Origin: Mesobacillus subterraneus | GTDB taxonomy: Bacteria > Bacillota > Bacilli > Bacillales > Cytobacillaceae | Length of the DNA stretch: 64,000 nt | Direction of reading: 5' to 3' | Assembly (NCBI RefSeq): GCF_003937825.1 | Contig: NZ_RSFW01000002.1 | Span: forward strand, 1 to 64,000 | In this document: in pieces, positions 32,387 through 41,044 of the stretch | Position numbering within the stretch: position 1 is the stretch's first letter | Layout: every line of letters starts with the position of its first letter | Program-made: the position numbers and the translations under genes | Notes under the pieces: generated by a model | Databases searched by the model: none | What the model was told of the DNA's origin: nothing | What the model saw: only the letters and a program-made list of their open reading frames with translations

Positions 32387-34000
32387 GTGGCGTCATTAGA
32401 AAAATATCAAAAATCATTATTTGAAAAAATAAAGCAGCAAATGAACACCTGGTTTGATGAACAACCGGATGAGTCTATAGATTTTGAGGATGTGTATCGT
32501 TTTTTGCATTCGGTAAAAGGGACAGCGGGAACCATTCAGCTGGGCGGACTTTTCCACGTTTCCTCAGGGCTTCTTGAACGTCTGGAATCAATGGAAGAAA
32601 GGAAGTGGGAAAAAGATGACCTGCGGGAATTCCTGTTTGAACTCATAGGACTGAGCTATGAGTATGAGCATTTTCAGGAATCTGATTACAGAAAAAATGA
32701 ACCTTGCTGCGGTGACTCTCCGTTAATCCAAATTATCGACAAGGATGTATCCATGCTGATTCTTTTGAAGGAAGCCATGGAGGAAATGGGATGGATGGTC
32801 GTAGCGAATACGGATCAGGAACAAGCGTTATCCCTGTACTATGACCTGCAGCCTGACTGCTTGGTGATTGGGATCCCAGCTGACGAAGACCTTCAATTAT
32901 TGGAAACGATCCAGCAGCATAACCATAAACACTTCATTCCGAAGATGATCCTCAGCACCCAAAAGGAACGGGAAACAAGAATCAAAGCGTACAAGATTGG
33001 TGCCGATGATTTCATTGAAAAACCGATCGACCTTGAGGAATTCCTGGTCAGAATCAACAGGCAACTGCAAAGAAAGCAGATATTTGACCAATCAGTTCTT
33101 GTCGATGAGCTGACACAGGTCTATAATAGAAGATTTTTAACGGATCAAATGGACCGTTTCCTAAAAGAATTCGAACGGACAGGCATCGCTTTTTCTATCG
33201 CCATCCTTGACCTTGATCACTTCAAGAAAATAAATGATACATATGGTCATCTCACGGGAGACAGAGTGCTTGAAGCTTTCGCCCTGTTCCTGAAAGAAAA
33301 TGTCAGGAGCACGGATATCGTCTTCAGATACGGGGGAGAAGAGTTCGTTCTGCTCCTTCCGAGGACGAACGTTCATGAAGCCACAGAGGTGGTAAGGCGC
33401 CTGCTTGAAAAATTTTCAAGCATTGCGTTTACCGGCCAGGAGCCGTCCTTCCAAGTCAGTTTTTCCGCTGGTGTATATATGGCTGACAATCCTGCGGAAG
33501 GCGGACTTGAGCTTTTGAAAATGGCCGATCAGGCATTGTATGAAGCCAAGGAAAAGGGCCGTGCCAGGGTGGAGAGTGCCAATGAGTCAATGCATCAGGC
33601 GAATAAGATCCTGAATGTATCCGTCATAGATGATGACGCCATCATCCGGACTCTGCTCGTCAGGGTGCTGCAAACCATTGATACAGGCAAAGTATTGCTT
33701 AATATTGAATCCTATGAAAATGGTGAAAAATTCTTTGCAGACAGCCGTCTGGATGAAAAGGGAAAACATTTCTTGATTCTGGATGGTGTTATGCCTGTCA
33801 TGGATGGAATCGAGGTGCTGGGCAAAGTGAAAAACTACGCCAATTCCAGTCAGGTACATGTGTTGATGCTTACCGGCAGGAAATCAGAATATGATATTGC
33901 CCGAGCCCTTAAGCTTGGGGCGGATGACTATGTGACAAAACCTTTCAGCATTACCGAGCTGCAGGCGAGGATCCAAAGGCTGATTCAGAGGATGTTCTAG
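32387..34000 (+). CDS. HPt-REC-GGDEF-REC diguanylate cyclase
   Basis: The 537-residue protein joins four modules. An N-terminal HPt domain has FLHSVKGTAGT with His near 41. A receiver-like domain (about 112-225) has lost the phospho-acceptor (LVIG where LVLD is expected). A GGDEF domain has RYGGEEF near residue 316, with the inhibitory RSTD five residues before it, so it should make c-di-GMP and be feedback-inhibited. A C-terminal receiver (about 410-537) is intact: IDDD, LILDGVMPVMDG, TKPF. GTG 32387 lies six bases after GGATGGGGT. First gene of an operon; the next starts at the following base. Confidence 0.88.
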   Translation: MASLEKYQKSLFEKIKQQMNTWFDEQPDESIDFEDVYRFLHSVKGTAGTIQLGGLFHVSSGLLERLESMEERKWEKDDLREFLFELIGLSYEYEHFQESDYRKNEPCCGDSPLIQIIDKDVSMLILLKEAMEEMGWMVVANTDQEQALSLYYDLQPDCLVIGIPADEDLQLLETIQQHNHKHFIPKMILSTQKERETRIKAYKIGADDFIEKPIDLEEFLVRINRQLQRKQIFDQSVLVDELTQVYNRRFLTDQMDRFLKEFERTGIAFSIAILDLDHFKKINDTYGHLTGDRVLEAFALFLKENVRSTDIVFRYGGEEFVLLLPRTNVHEATEVVRRLLEKFSSIAFTGQEPSFQVSFSAGVYMADNPAEGGLELLKMADQALYEAKEKGRARVESANESMHQANKILNVSVIDDDAIIRTLLVRVLQTIDTGKVLLNIESYENGEKFFADSRLDEKGKHFLILDGVMPVMDGIEVLGKVKNYANSSQVHVLMLTGRKSEYDIARALKLGADDYVTKPFSITELQARIQRLIQRMF

Positions 34001-35047
34001 ATGATCAAAGATGAAATACAGTTTCTTTTAACACTTTTCCTGTTATTATCAGGCAGTCTTCTGTTGCTGCTGTTCTATCTTGTCATCAGAAAAGCGAGGG
34101 AGAATAGGCTGAAGAGAAGGGTGGAGGAACAAAAGCAGGCAATAAATGATAAACTGCTCCATTCCATACTGACCGGTGAGGCCTTACGGTCTTTGCAGGC
34201 GGATTCAAAGGCTAAGGCTCTTGCGATTGAGCAATTGCTGAGCCACTATGCAGATTTTCTGGAAGGGGAAGCAGAGAAAAAGAACCTGGAAAAGCTCGCG
34301 GAAAGTCTGCTGCTCCATCATTACCGCAAAGGATTGCGAAAACCTAAATGGAGTACAAGGATGAATGCGTTATTCTATATAGAGACTTTCAGGATGGCAG
34401 CGCTGAAAGAGGAAATCCTGGCCATGCTAAAGCACAAGCGGGTAACAAAAGAAGAACAAGTCAGGGCCCTGACCATATTAGCTGAATTCCAGGCAAAAGA
34501 AATGTTCCGTTTATTGATGGACGAATATAAAGACCTTTCTCACCTTGAGTACAGAAATATTCTGTCAAGGGTTGAGGATAGGGGATTTGAGCAATTTTTA
34601 CTAGGCTATCATTCTTGCCATTCTGAGCTTCAATATGCACTGCTTGATTTGGTTGGACTAAAGAAAAACCTTCAATACTTGCAATTTATTGAATCTGTAT
34701 TTTCTGCGAGTAATGGTGAAGAAAGAATCCGGGCATTAAAAGCTCTTGCATCGGTCGGTTTTGTTCAAAATATGGAGGTCTACCTGCCATTGCTGAAATC
34801 GGCGAACTGGCAAGAAAGGATGCTATCTGCAAGACTTGCTGGAGCGATGAAGTTGGAGCAGGCACTTCCAGATCTTGTCGAGCTTCTTCAGGATTCGTCA
34901 TGGTGGGTACGCTCACAGGCCGGGCAGTCGATCATGTCCTTTCCCCAAGGCCGGGTGACCCTGGAGAAGGTCATGGCTGAAAGCAATGATACATTCGCCA
35001 GGGATATGGCCTGGGAATGGATGAATAAAGGAGTACATCAATCATGA
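34001..35047 (+). CDS. membrane-anchored HEAT-repeat protein
   Basis: The 348-residue protein has one N-terminal membrane helix (about 8-28), a basic stretch, then helical repeats that resemble HEAT/armadillo units, clearest at ERIRALKALASVG and PDLVELLQDSSWWVRSQAGQSI. Likely a cytoplasmic scaffold attached to the membrane. It starts one base after the cyclase stop and overlaps the glycosyltransferase start by four bases, so is made with them. Confidence 0.82.
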   Translation: MIKDEIQFLLTLFLLLSGSLLLLLFYLVIRKARENRLKRRVEEQKQAINDKLLHSILTGEALRSLQADSKAKALAIEQLLSHYADFLEGEAEKKNLEKLAESLLLHHYRKGLRKPKWSTRMNALFYIETFRMAALKEEILAMLKHKRVTKEEQVRALTILAEFQAKEMFRLLMDEYKDLSHLEYRNILSRVEDRGFEQFLLGYHSCHSELQYALLDLVGLKKNLQYLQFIESVFSASNGEERIRALKALASVGFVQNMEVYLPLLKSANWQERMLSARLAGAMKLEQALPDLVELLQDSSWWVRSQAGQSIMSFPQGRVTLEKVMAESNDTFARDMAWEWMNKGVHQS

Positions 35048-36447
35048 GTCTACAAGACATCGGTATCTTTTTCGCCTGGTTCATAATGGTATATATGATC
35101 ATCGTTATCTCCTTTTATTCGATTGTTATGCTGATTTCCGTCATTCAGCTGCGAAGAGAATACAAGCTTGATAGAGATAAGTCTTATAGTGATTATGCGG
35201 AGGATATCTATACAAAACCCGTGTCAATCATCGTTCCAGCCTATAATGAGGAGGCTGGAGTGATCCATAGCATCCGCTCGCTGCTCAGCATCAATTACCC
35301 AGTCTTTGAAATCATTGTTGTCAATGATGGTTCCACCGATCAAACAATGGAAAAGTTGATCCAGCATTATGATATGAAGGAAATCCAGAAAGTAATCCGC
35401 AAGCAGGTAGATTCAAAGCCGATCAAAAAAGTCTATCAATCGCAGATACTGCCATCCCTGTTCCTGATCGATAAAGAAAATGGCGGGAAGGCAGATGCCC
35501 TGAATGCAGGGCTTAATTTCTCACATTATCCTTATGTCTGTTCTTTGGATGGTGATTCGGTCCTTGAAAGAGATGCCTTCCTCAAGGTGATGAAGCCGAT
35601 CATTGACTCAAATGAGGAAGTGATCGCATCAGGAGGGAGTATCAGAATTGCCAATGGATGTGAAATCCGAAATGGCGAAGTTCTTACAATCGGTCTGTCT
35701 AAGAACCCGCTGGTCATCTTGCAGGTCATTGAATATTTGAGGGCTTTCCTGATGGGACGGATTGGCCTTAGCAGGCATAATTTGCTTCTCATCATCTCAG
35801 GAGCCTTCGGGGTTTTTTCCAAGCAGTGGGTGGTTCAGGCCGGCGGATACAGGACCGATACGGTCGGAGAAGATATGGAGCTGGTCGTCCGTATTCACAG
35901 GCTCCTTAAAGAAAAGGGCATGAAAAAGCGAATCGTGTATGTTCCTGATCCAGTATGCTGGACAGAGGTGCCAGAGAGCATGAAATACTTGAAAAGGCAG
36001 AGGAGGCGCTGGCATAGAGGACTGTTTGAAAGTCTGTGGAGCCACCGGAAGCTTACATTCAATCCGAAGTATGGTCCAATAGGCTTCATATCCTTTCCTT
36101 ATTTTTGGATTGTCGAATTCTTCGGTCCGATTGTTGAACTGTCAGGCTATCTGTATGTCATCTTCTCATTATTTGCGGGCGGCATCTATCTCGAATTTGC
36201 AATTTTAATCTTTTTTTTATCCTGCCTTTACGGCTCGCTCTTCTCAGCCTTCGCCATTCTGCTGGAGGAGTGGAGTCTTCGCAAGTATCCAAAAATCACT
36301 GATTTGCTCAAGCTGTTTTTTTACTCGCTGACTGAGACAATGTGGTATCGGCCGCTTACTGTCTTTTGGCGCTGTCAGGGAATCTGGCAGATGGTCAAGG
36401 GCGAGACCGGCTGGGGTGAAATGAAACGAAAAGGTGTATCTCAATGA
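35044..36447 (+). CDS. processive family 2 glycosyltransferase (polysaccharide synthase type)
   Basis: The 467-residue membrane protein has an N-terminal helix, a GT-A domain and C-terminal membrane helices, the layout of PgaC/IcaA, hyaluronan and cellulose synthases. Visible motifs are VSIIVPAYNEE, VNDGSTDQT, the sugar-nucleotide site LDGDS, GEDMEL as the catalytic acid region and QRRRW of processive enzymes. It would polymerise a sugar and move the chain across the membrane. Overlaps both neighbours by four bases. The sugar cannot be told. B. subtilis YdaM is a functional parallel. Confidence 0.88.
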   Translation: MSLQDIGIFFAWFIMVYMIIVISFYSIVMLISVIQLRREYKLDRDKSYSDYAEDIYTKPVSIIVPAYNEEAGVIHSIRSLLSINYPVFEIIVVNDGSTDQTMEKLIQHYDMKEIQKVIRKQVDSKPIKKVYQSQILPSLFLIDKENGGKADALNAGLNFSHYPYVCSLDGDSVLERDAFLKVMKPIIDSNEEVIASGGSIRIANGCEIRNGEVLTIGLSKNPLVILQVIEYLRAFLMGRIGLSRHNLLLIISGAFGVFSKQWVVQAGGYRTDTVGEDMELVVRIHRLLKEKGMKKRIVYVPDPVCWTEVPESMKYLKRQRRRWHRGLFESLWSHRKLTFNPKYGPIGFISFPYFWIVEFFGPIVELSGYLYVIFSLFAGGIYLEFAILIFFLSCLYGSLFSAFAILLEEWSLRKYPKITDLLKLFFYSLTETMWYRPLTVFWRCQGIWQMVKGETGWGEMKRKGVSQ

Positions 36448-37553
36448 AATCATATTTTGCTAAAAACCCCCAGATGGGTGTCCTGCTATTTGTCACCATG
36501 GTGGTTGCCACCCTGTCGAGTCCTTTCTGGCTATGGCAGATGAAGCCTGAGAAAAAGCTTGATATCCTGATTGTTGACAAGACGGTCCCTGACCAAAGTT
36601 ATCGTGAGCATAAGGGGCTTACCTGGATTTTAAATAATGAAAAATATAGAAAGGCAGATGGAGGGAATTATTCTGCTGACAATGATTATGTCGGCTTTAA
36701 ACCTAAAGCCCAAGAGTCCTATTCCACAAAAGATCTGCCAAAACAATTAGAGAAATACAAAGTCATTTATCTCGCCGACCTTTACGGGGTTTATGAGGAT
36801 GAATTTTATCGTAGCCGGGCAGATGATGAGAAATCCAGCCTATTGTATGGCGGCCTCCTCCAGGAAGATATCAATCGATTGAAAGCAGGGCTGGAAAAAG
36901 GGGGCAAAACATTAATTGCAGAATTTAATACATTCGGCAGCCCGACAGAAGAGTCAGTCAGCAAACAAATGACTGACATTCTGAATATAGAATGGAGCGG
37001 CTGGACTGGACGTTATTTTGCTGATCTCGCTGGAACGGAAGTACCGTCCTGGATTACAGATGAATATTCTTCACAATCTGGACCCTGGAGTTTTACTGGA
37101 AAGGGCTTTGTTTTCGTTAATAAAAAGAATAGGATTATTGTCTTGAATGAGGAGGAGCTTTCTGGAAAGGGACTTGATTTTATCCTTACTGATCGGGGAA
37201 ATAGATTCTTTGAAAAGGAGCTGGATTCTCAATATCGCTATTGGTTCGATATTATCCAGCCGAAGAACGAGCATGAAGTTCTGGCTTTTTACAGTATCCC
37301 TGCTAGCCAAGACGGTCTTGAACAATTGGCACAATACGGAATACCAGCAACATTCCCTGCGGTTGTTCATCACGAAAATGATCATTATTCTTCCTATTAT
37401 TTTGCCGGGGATTTCGCTGATGAAGCGGAGGTCCCAGGAATCTACCAAACTGTTGGGATGACCTCATGGAGAAAGGCAGCTCTGGCGGACAAATCATTCT
37501 ATTGGTCAACCTATGTGCCAATGTTGAAGGAAATTCTAGAAGATGTAAGATGA
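36444..37553 (+). CDS. unknown membrane-anchored protein of the polysaccharide operon
   Basis: The 369-residue protein has one N-terminal helix (about 12-31, VLLFVTMVVATLSSPFWLW) and then a long domain likely outside the cell. KLDILIVDKTVPD, KVIYLADLYGVY and KGGKTLIAEFNTFGSP suggest a Rossmann-like or amidotransferase-like alpha/beta fold. I do not recognise the family. Start overlaps the glycosyltransferase stop by four bases. By position it may aid export, modification or anchoring of the polymer, as YdaL/YdaN-like proteins do in B. subtilis; this is inference. Confidence 0.75.
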   Translation: MKSYFAKNPQMGVLLFVTMVVATLSSPFWLWQMKPEKKLDILIVDKTVPDQSYREHKGLTWILNNEKYRKADGGNYSADNDYVGFKPKAQESYSTKDLPKQLEKYKVIYLADLYGVYEDEFYRSRADDEKSSLLYGGLLQEDINRLKAGLEKGGKTLIAEFNTFGSPTEESVSKQMTDILNIEWSGWTGRYFADLAGTEVPSWITDEYSSQSGPWSFTGKGFVFVNKKNRIIVLNEEELSGKGLDFILTDRGNRFFEKELDSQYRYWFDIIQPKNEHEVLAFYSIPASQDGLEQLAQYGIPATFPAVVHHENDHYSSYYFAGDFADEAEVPGIYQTVGMTSWRKAALADKSFYWSTYVPMLKEILEDVR

Positions 37554-37686
37554 GGCATTGACTATAACCTAAATAAGAATCATCTGTAGCCGATATAACT
37601 ATCACAAAATAGTAGAATATATGATTTATTTAGTTATTTTTGGCAATCAGTTATACGTAATCCAATTGGAGCAAGGGGGGCAACCA

Positions 37687-38067
37687 GTGAGAAGGATTTT
37701 GCTGGCAGAGGATGAAGAAATTTTAAGAATGCTGATCGTCGATACTCTGGAGGAAGAGGAATATCACGTCGATGAGGCAGCAGACGGTCAAGAAGCGCTG
37801 GATTCCCTTGCGGATGTAAAATATGACCTGGTGATCATCGATTATATGATGCCGACCTATTCAGGGCTCGAGGTCATTGCTGAAATACGTAAAGGTGGCT
37901 TGAACACGGATGTCCCAATCCTGATGCTTTCAGCCAAAAGCCAGCTGACAGAGCAAGAAAGGGCAATGGCGGCGGGTGCCGATTATTTCATCGCCAAGCC
38001 TTTCAGCCCGCACGATTTATTGCAAAAAGTGAGAGAGATCCTAGATGACGAAAATATCATTCAATAA
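37687..38067 (+). CDS. single-domain response regulator
   Basis: The 126-residue receiver domain has all key residues: acidic pair ILLAEDEE, phospho-acceptor Asp in LVIIDYMMP, Ser in MLSAKS and Lys in AKPFS. There is no output domain, so it probably passes phosphate on, perhaps to the HPt or the receivers encoded at 32387-34000, or acts by protein contact. The GTG at 37687 follows AAGGGGGG. A 133-base gap separates it from the previous gene; it overlaps the kinase gene by 23 bases. Confidence 0.85.
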   Translation: MRRILLAEDEEILRMLIVDTLEEEEYHVDEAADGQEALDSLADVKYDLVIIDYMMPTYSGLEVIAEIRKGGLNTDVPILMLSAKSQLTEQERAMAAGADYFIAKPFSPHDLLQKVREILDDENIIQ

Positions 38068-40489
38068 GCACAGTATAGTGCGCCGCTACATTTACTTGAT
38101 GAGCATATTCATTGCCGCATTCCTGGCATTGGCCGCTATTCTCTTATATTCCTTTCAAGAGCTGAATGAAGGGTACACATCCAAGAACAGAGAGCTGGAA
38201 GATAAAGAGCGGCTTGTACAGGAAATGAATGAAGCATTTACCGAGGCATTCATGGATGTTCGTGGTTATATTGCCTATGGAAATATGGAATTGAAAGAGA
38301 AGGCTCTTAATAAGGAGAACGAAATAAGGACTCTTACCGAACGCCTCAGGAAGATCGCAAGTGAGGAGCAGGACCAAAAAGTCCTAGATCAAGTCGACCT
38401 TTTCACAGAATATTATTTTGTAACAGTACTGCCTGATGCTATTGAAGATTATGAGACAGGAGATATTGATGCAGTCAAGGAAACAGCTAATGGCGGGGCA
38501 ACAAAAAGAATTGAAAGCATAAAGAATGAAATGAATGACTATAACGACGAAATCAATAATCAAATCGAGGATAACTTCAAGGAATTGATGAAAATCCAAT
38601 CCTATGTACAGATTGGTTTCGTTTCTTTCATTCTCTTATTCTTGATCGTCCTGCTCAGGATCACCAGACTGATGTTCAGTGAAATAGCCAAACCACTGGC
38701 CGGATTCGCTTCAGCAGCAAATGAGATTGCGAGTGGCAAAGAAGCTGTCATTGAAGTGGATGCCGACAGGAATGATGAACTTGGAGTGTTATCTGTGGCA
38801 TTCAACAGGATGGCTGCGAGTATCCAGGAGAATGAACAAAACCTTCTGGCACAAAATGAAGAACTGGTCGCCCAGCAGGACGAACTGCATGCCCAGCAGG
38901 TAGACCTTCAGGAAGCACTTGAAATCGTCAAAGCAAGTGAGCAGAAGCTTAACAGCCGCAATGAACTCATCAACAAAATTGCGAATTCCCTCGATCAGCA
39001 GGAGGTCCTGGAGAGCACAATTGTGAATATGTGCCCGATTATCGGAGCGGAAAAAGGAATCATTGCCTTCGTTCATGAGGACTCCTACGCGTCATATGGC
39101 ATTTCACCTGAAGGGGTGAAGCAGTTCAGGAACAATCTGCTATTCAGCGGAATCGTCGAAAGAATGCAAATGGAGCGGAAACCTTTTTCCATGAAGCGGG
39201 AAGCTGCTGAAGAAGAGAAAGGCTTCCATACAGGCAGTTTGGTTTCATATGACTTATTCCTTCCAATCTTTTTATCAGGGAAGAAACTGGTTGCTGTCAT
39301 GGCATTCAGCCGTTCAGAGGCCCCTTTTGACTCAAAGAAGATGGATGAATACGAGGCCATGGCCAAAAATATCGGAATCGCCCTTGATAAAATCAGCCTG
39401 TACCGTAAATCCGAAGAAGCCAGGCGTCTTAACCAGGATATTCTGGATACCATCCAGGAAGGCATTCAGCTAGTCGATACAGATGGAAAGATCCTGCAAG
39501 TCAACAAGAAATTCTGTGAACTTTTTGGCTGTCCTGACTTGTTGAAGGAAAGCAGCGGTATTGGCTTTGACGAGTGGATCGGATTGATAAGTGCTTCAAT
39601 AGCCGGGCCTGCCGAGTTTATTGAATTCCTGAGAAAAGAAGTATTGAATGGTGAAAGAAACGTCTTGAATGAACGCCCTTTTACGTATAAAAATAATGAC
39701 GGGCAAGTTTTCAAGGTATATTGCGAAGGACTGTTCCATGAAAATACGAAGCTTGGAACGATATTTGTCCACCGTGATATCACGAAGGAATTTGAGGTGG
39801 ACAGAGTCAAGTCGGAATTTGTCAGCACAGTCAGCCATGAACTGAGGACTCCGCTAGCGAGCATACTTGGCTTTACTGAATTAATGTTAACACGAGAGCT
39901 GAAGCCAGACCGCCAGAAAAAATACCTGACAACCATCCACAATGAAGCAGGACGGCTGACAGCTCTCATCAATGATTTCCTTGATATACAACGGATGGAA
40001 TCAGGGAAGCAGGGCTATGAGCGCAAGCAGGTCGATTTGCTGCCAATCATAAAAAAGGTGATTGACCTGCAAAGAATTCAGACCGATAAGCATGAGTTGA
40101 TCCTTGAGGTTACCGGCAGTGCTGCAAAAGTTATTGGAGACGCGGAGAAATTGGAACAGGCTATCACCAACCTGGTCCATAACGCCATTAAATATTCGCC
40201 CGGGGGAGGCGAGGTCAATATCGGCGTTTCGGAAAGCGGCGAAATGGTGAATATCTCTGTTATAGACAATGGGCTTGGCATACCGTCAGAAGCAATGGAT
40301 CAAGTGTTTGAGAAGTTCTATCGCGTCGATAATTCTGACCGAAGAACCATCGGAGGCACAGGGCTGGGCCTTGCCATCGTAAAAGAAATCATCCAGTATC
40401 ATCAAGGCGAGATCACAGTCGACTCGCTCTATGGCAGTGGAAGTACCTTTACCATTTCATTGCCGGTTCAGACAGAAGACACACAATAG
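38045..40489 (+). CDS. membrane sensor kinase with CHASE3-like, HAMP, GAF and PAS domains
   Basis: The 814-residue protein starts with a membrane helix (about 14-36), an extracellular helical region like CHASE3 (45-180) and a second helix (190-207). A HAMP linker and coiled coil (QNEELVAQQDELHAQQVDLQ), a GAF domain (about 310-440) and a PAS domain (about 455-575) follow. The kinase core has VSTVSHELRTPLAS (His near 598), NAIKYSPGGG, DNGLGIP and GGTGLGLAIV. It overlaps the response regulator by 23 bases, so the two are partners. No strong ribosome site precedes the ATG, suggesting coupling. Confidence 0.88.
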   Translation: MTKISFNKHSIVRRYIYLMSIFIAAFLALAAILLYSFQELNEGYTSKNRELEDKERLVQEMNEAFTEAFMDVRGYIAYGNMELKEKALNKENEIRTLTERLRKIASEEQDQKVLDQVDLFTEYYFVTVLPDAIEDYETGDIDAVKETANGGATKRIESIKNEMNDYNDEINNQIEDNFKELMKIQSYVQIGFVSFILLFLIVLLRITRLMFSEIAKPLAGFASAANEIASGKEAVIEVDADRNDELGVLSVAFNRMAASIQENEQNLLAQNEELVAQQDELHAQQVDLQEALEIVKASEQKLNSRNELINKIANSLDQQEVLESTIVNMCPIIGAEKGIIAFVHEDSYASYGISPEGVKQFRNNLLFSGIVERMQMERKPFSMKREAAEEEKGFHTGSLVSYDLFLPIFLSGKKLVAVMAFSRSEAPFDSKKMDEYEAMAKNIGIALDKISLYRKSEEARRLNQDILDTIQEGIQLVDTDGKILQVNKKFCELFGCPDLLKESSGIGFDEWIGLISASIAGPAEFIEFLRKEVLNGERNVLNERPFTYKNNDGQVFKVYCEGLFHENTKLGTIFVHRDITKEFEVDRVKSEFVSTVSHELRTPLASILGFTELMLTRELKPDRQKKYLTTIHNEAGRLTALINDFLDIQRMESGKQGYERKQVDLLPIIKKVIDLQRIQTDKHELILEVTGSAAKVIGDAEKLEQAITNLVHNAIKYSPGGGEVNIGVSESGEMVNISVIDNGLGIPSEAMDQVFEKFYRVDNSDRRTIGGTGLGLAIVKEIIQYHQGEITVDSLYGSGSTFTISLPVQTEDTQ

Positions 40490-40493
40490 GAAA

Positions 40494-40522
40494 TAAAGGC
40501 GGCCATTAAAGCCGCCTTTTTT
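40494..40522 (+). terminator. terminator of the signalling operon
   Basis: AAAGGCGGC and GCCGCCTTT form a 9-bp stem around CATTAAA, followed by TTT. Confidence 0.92.
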
Positions 40523-40580
40523 CACTATAGTGGCAATGCAGGGCCAAACAGATTGTTGGATGATGCTTGTTTGTTGGCGG

Positions 40581-40601
40581 TATAATACTGCTAACAGTAT
40601 T
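40581..40601 (+). promoter_or_regulatory. TATAAT box with overlapping palindrome
   Basis: TATAAT (40581-40586) overlaps AATACTG (40584-40590), which pairs with CAGTATT (40595-40601) around CTAA. The palindrome covers the expected start of transcription and so looks like an operator. No convincing -35 box was found at 16-18 bases. Regulator unknown. Confidence 0.5.
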
Positions 40602-40621
40602 CAGCATAGGAGGCAAAACGT

Positions 40622-40900
40622 ATGGCACAGAATTCGTTAACCCTGTATACCAGACCAATGTGAACAGACTGCCAGGAAGCGAAGGAGTTTCTTTCGCAAA
40701 AAAATATTTCGTACGAAGAAATCAATGTGCAGGGTGATCCAGAGAAGGAGAAACAGCTCAAGGAAGTAAGCGGCACCGCCATCGTACCAGCATTTATTTT
40801 TACATCCACAAAGCTTTTGTTCCTTAAACAGAAAAAAGTCCTGATCGGATTTGAAAATAACAGAAGTGAAATCAAAAAGCTTGTCGAAAGTCTCACTTGA
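40622..40900 (+). CDS. glutaredoxin-like protein with in-frame UGA at the active site (candidate selenoprotein)
   Basis: AGGAGG lies about ten bases before the ATG. The frame codes for a 92-residue glutaredoxin: LTLYTRPM, then TGA (40661-40663), then TDCQEAKEFL; later GTAIVPAF holds the cis-proline and LIGFENN the C-terminal glutathione/FxxN region. TGA takes the place of the first Cys of CxxC, giving UxxC, the usual site of selenocysteine in thioredoxin-fold selenoproteins. The next 78 codons are open and fit the family. A hairpin at 40679-40697 has the spacing of a bacterial SECIS. The alternative is a nonsense-mutated gene; the selB/selA/selC genes are not in the window. Confidence 0.7.
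40679..40697 (+). promoter_or_regulatory. candidate bacterial SECIS hairpin
   Basis: GCGAAGGA pairs with TCTTTCGC (one G-U pair) to give an 8-bp stem with a 3-base loop GUU. The loop starts 24 bases after the UGA, within the 16-37 base range described for bacterial SECIS elements, and G is the first loop base as that model asks. Coding sequence is read through it. Confidence 0.6.
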
Positions 40901-40903
40901 AGG

Positions 40904-40932
40904 AAAAAAGCCATCGGCCAGATGGCTTTTTG
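40904..40932 (+). terminator. terminator of the glutaredoxin gene
   Basis: AAAAGCCATC and GATGGCTTTT form a 10-bp stem around GGCCA. It begins four bases after the final TGA of the full-length frame, which supports that frame as the real gene. Confidence 0.9.
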
Positions 40933-41044
40933 CGTTTTCAAGTTCGAAAAGAAATTATTTCTTGAATTAACGACAACCTTCATCAGGGAAAAGATACGAA
41001 TTACTCTGGAGACCCACCTAATCATTACGGTTTTAAGGATAATT

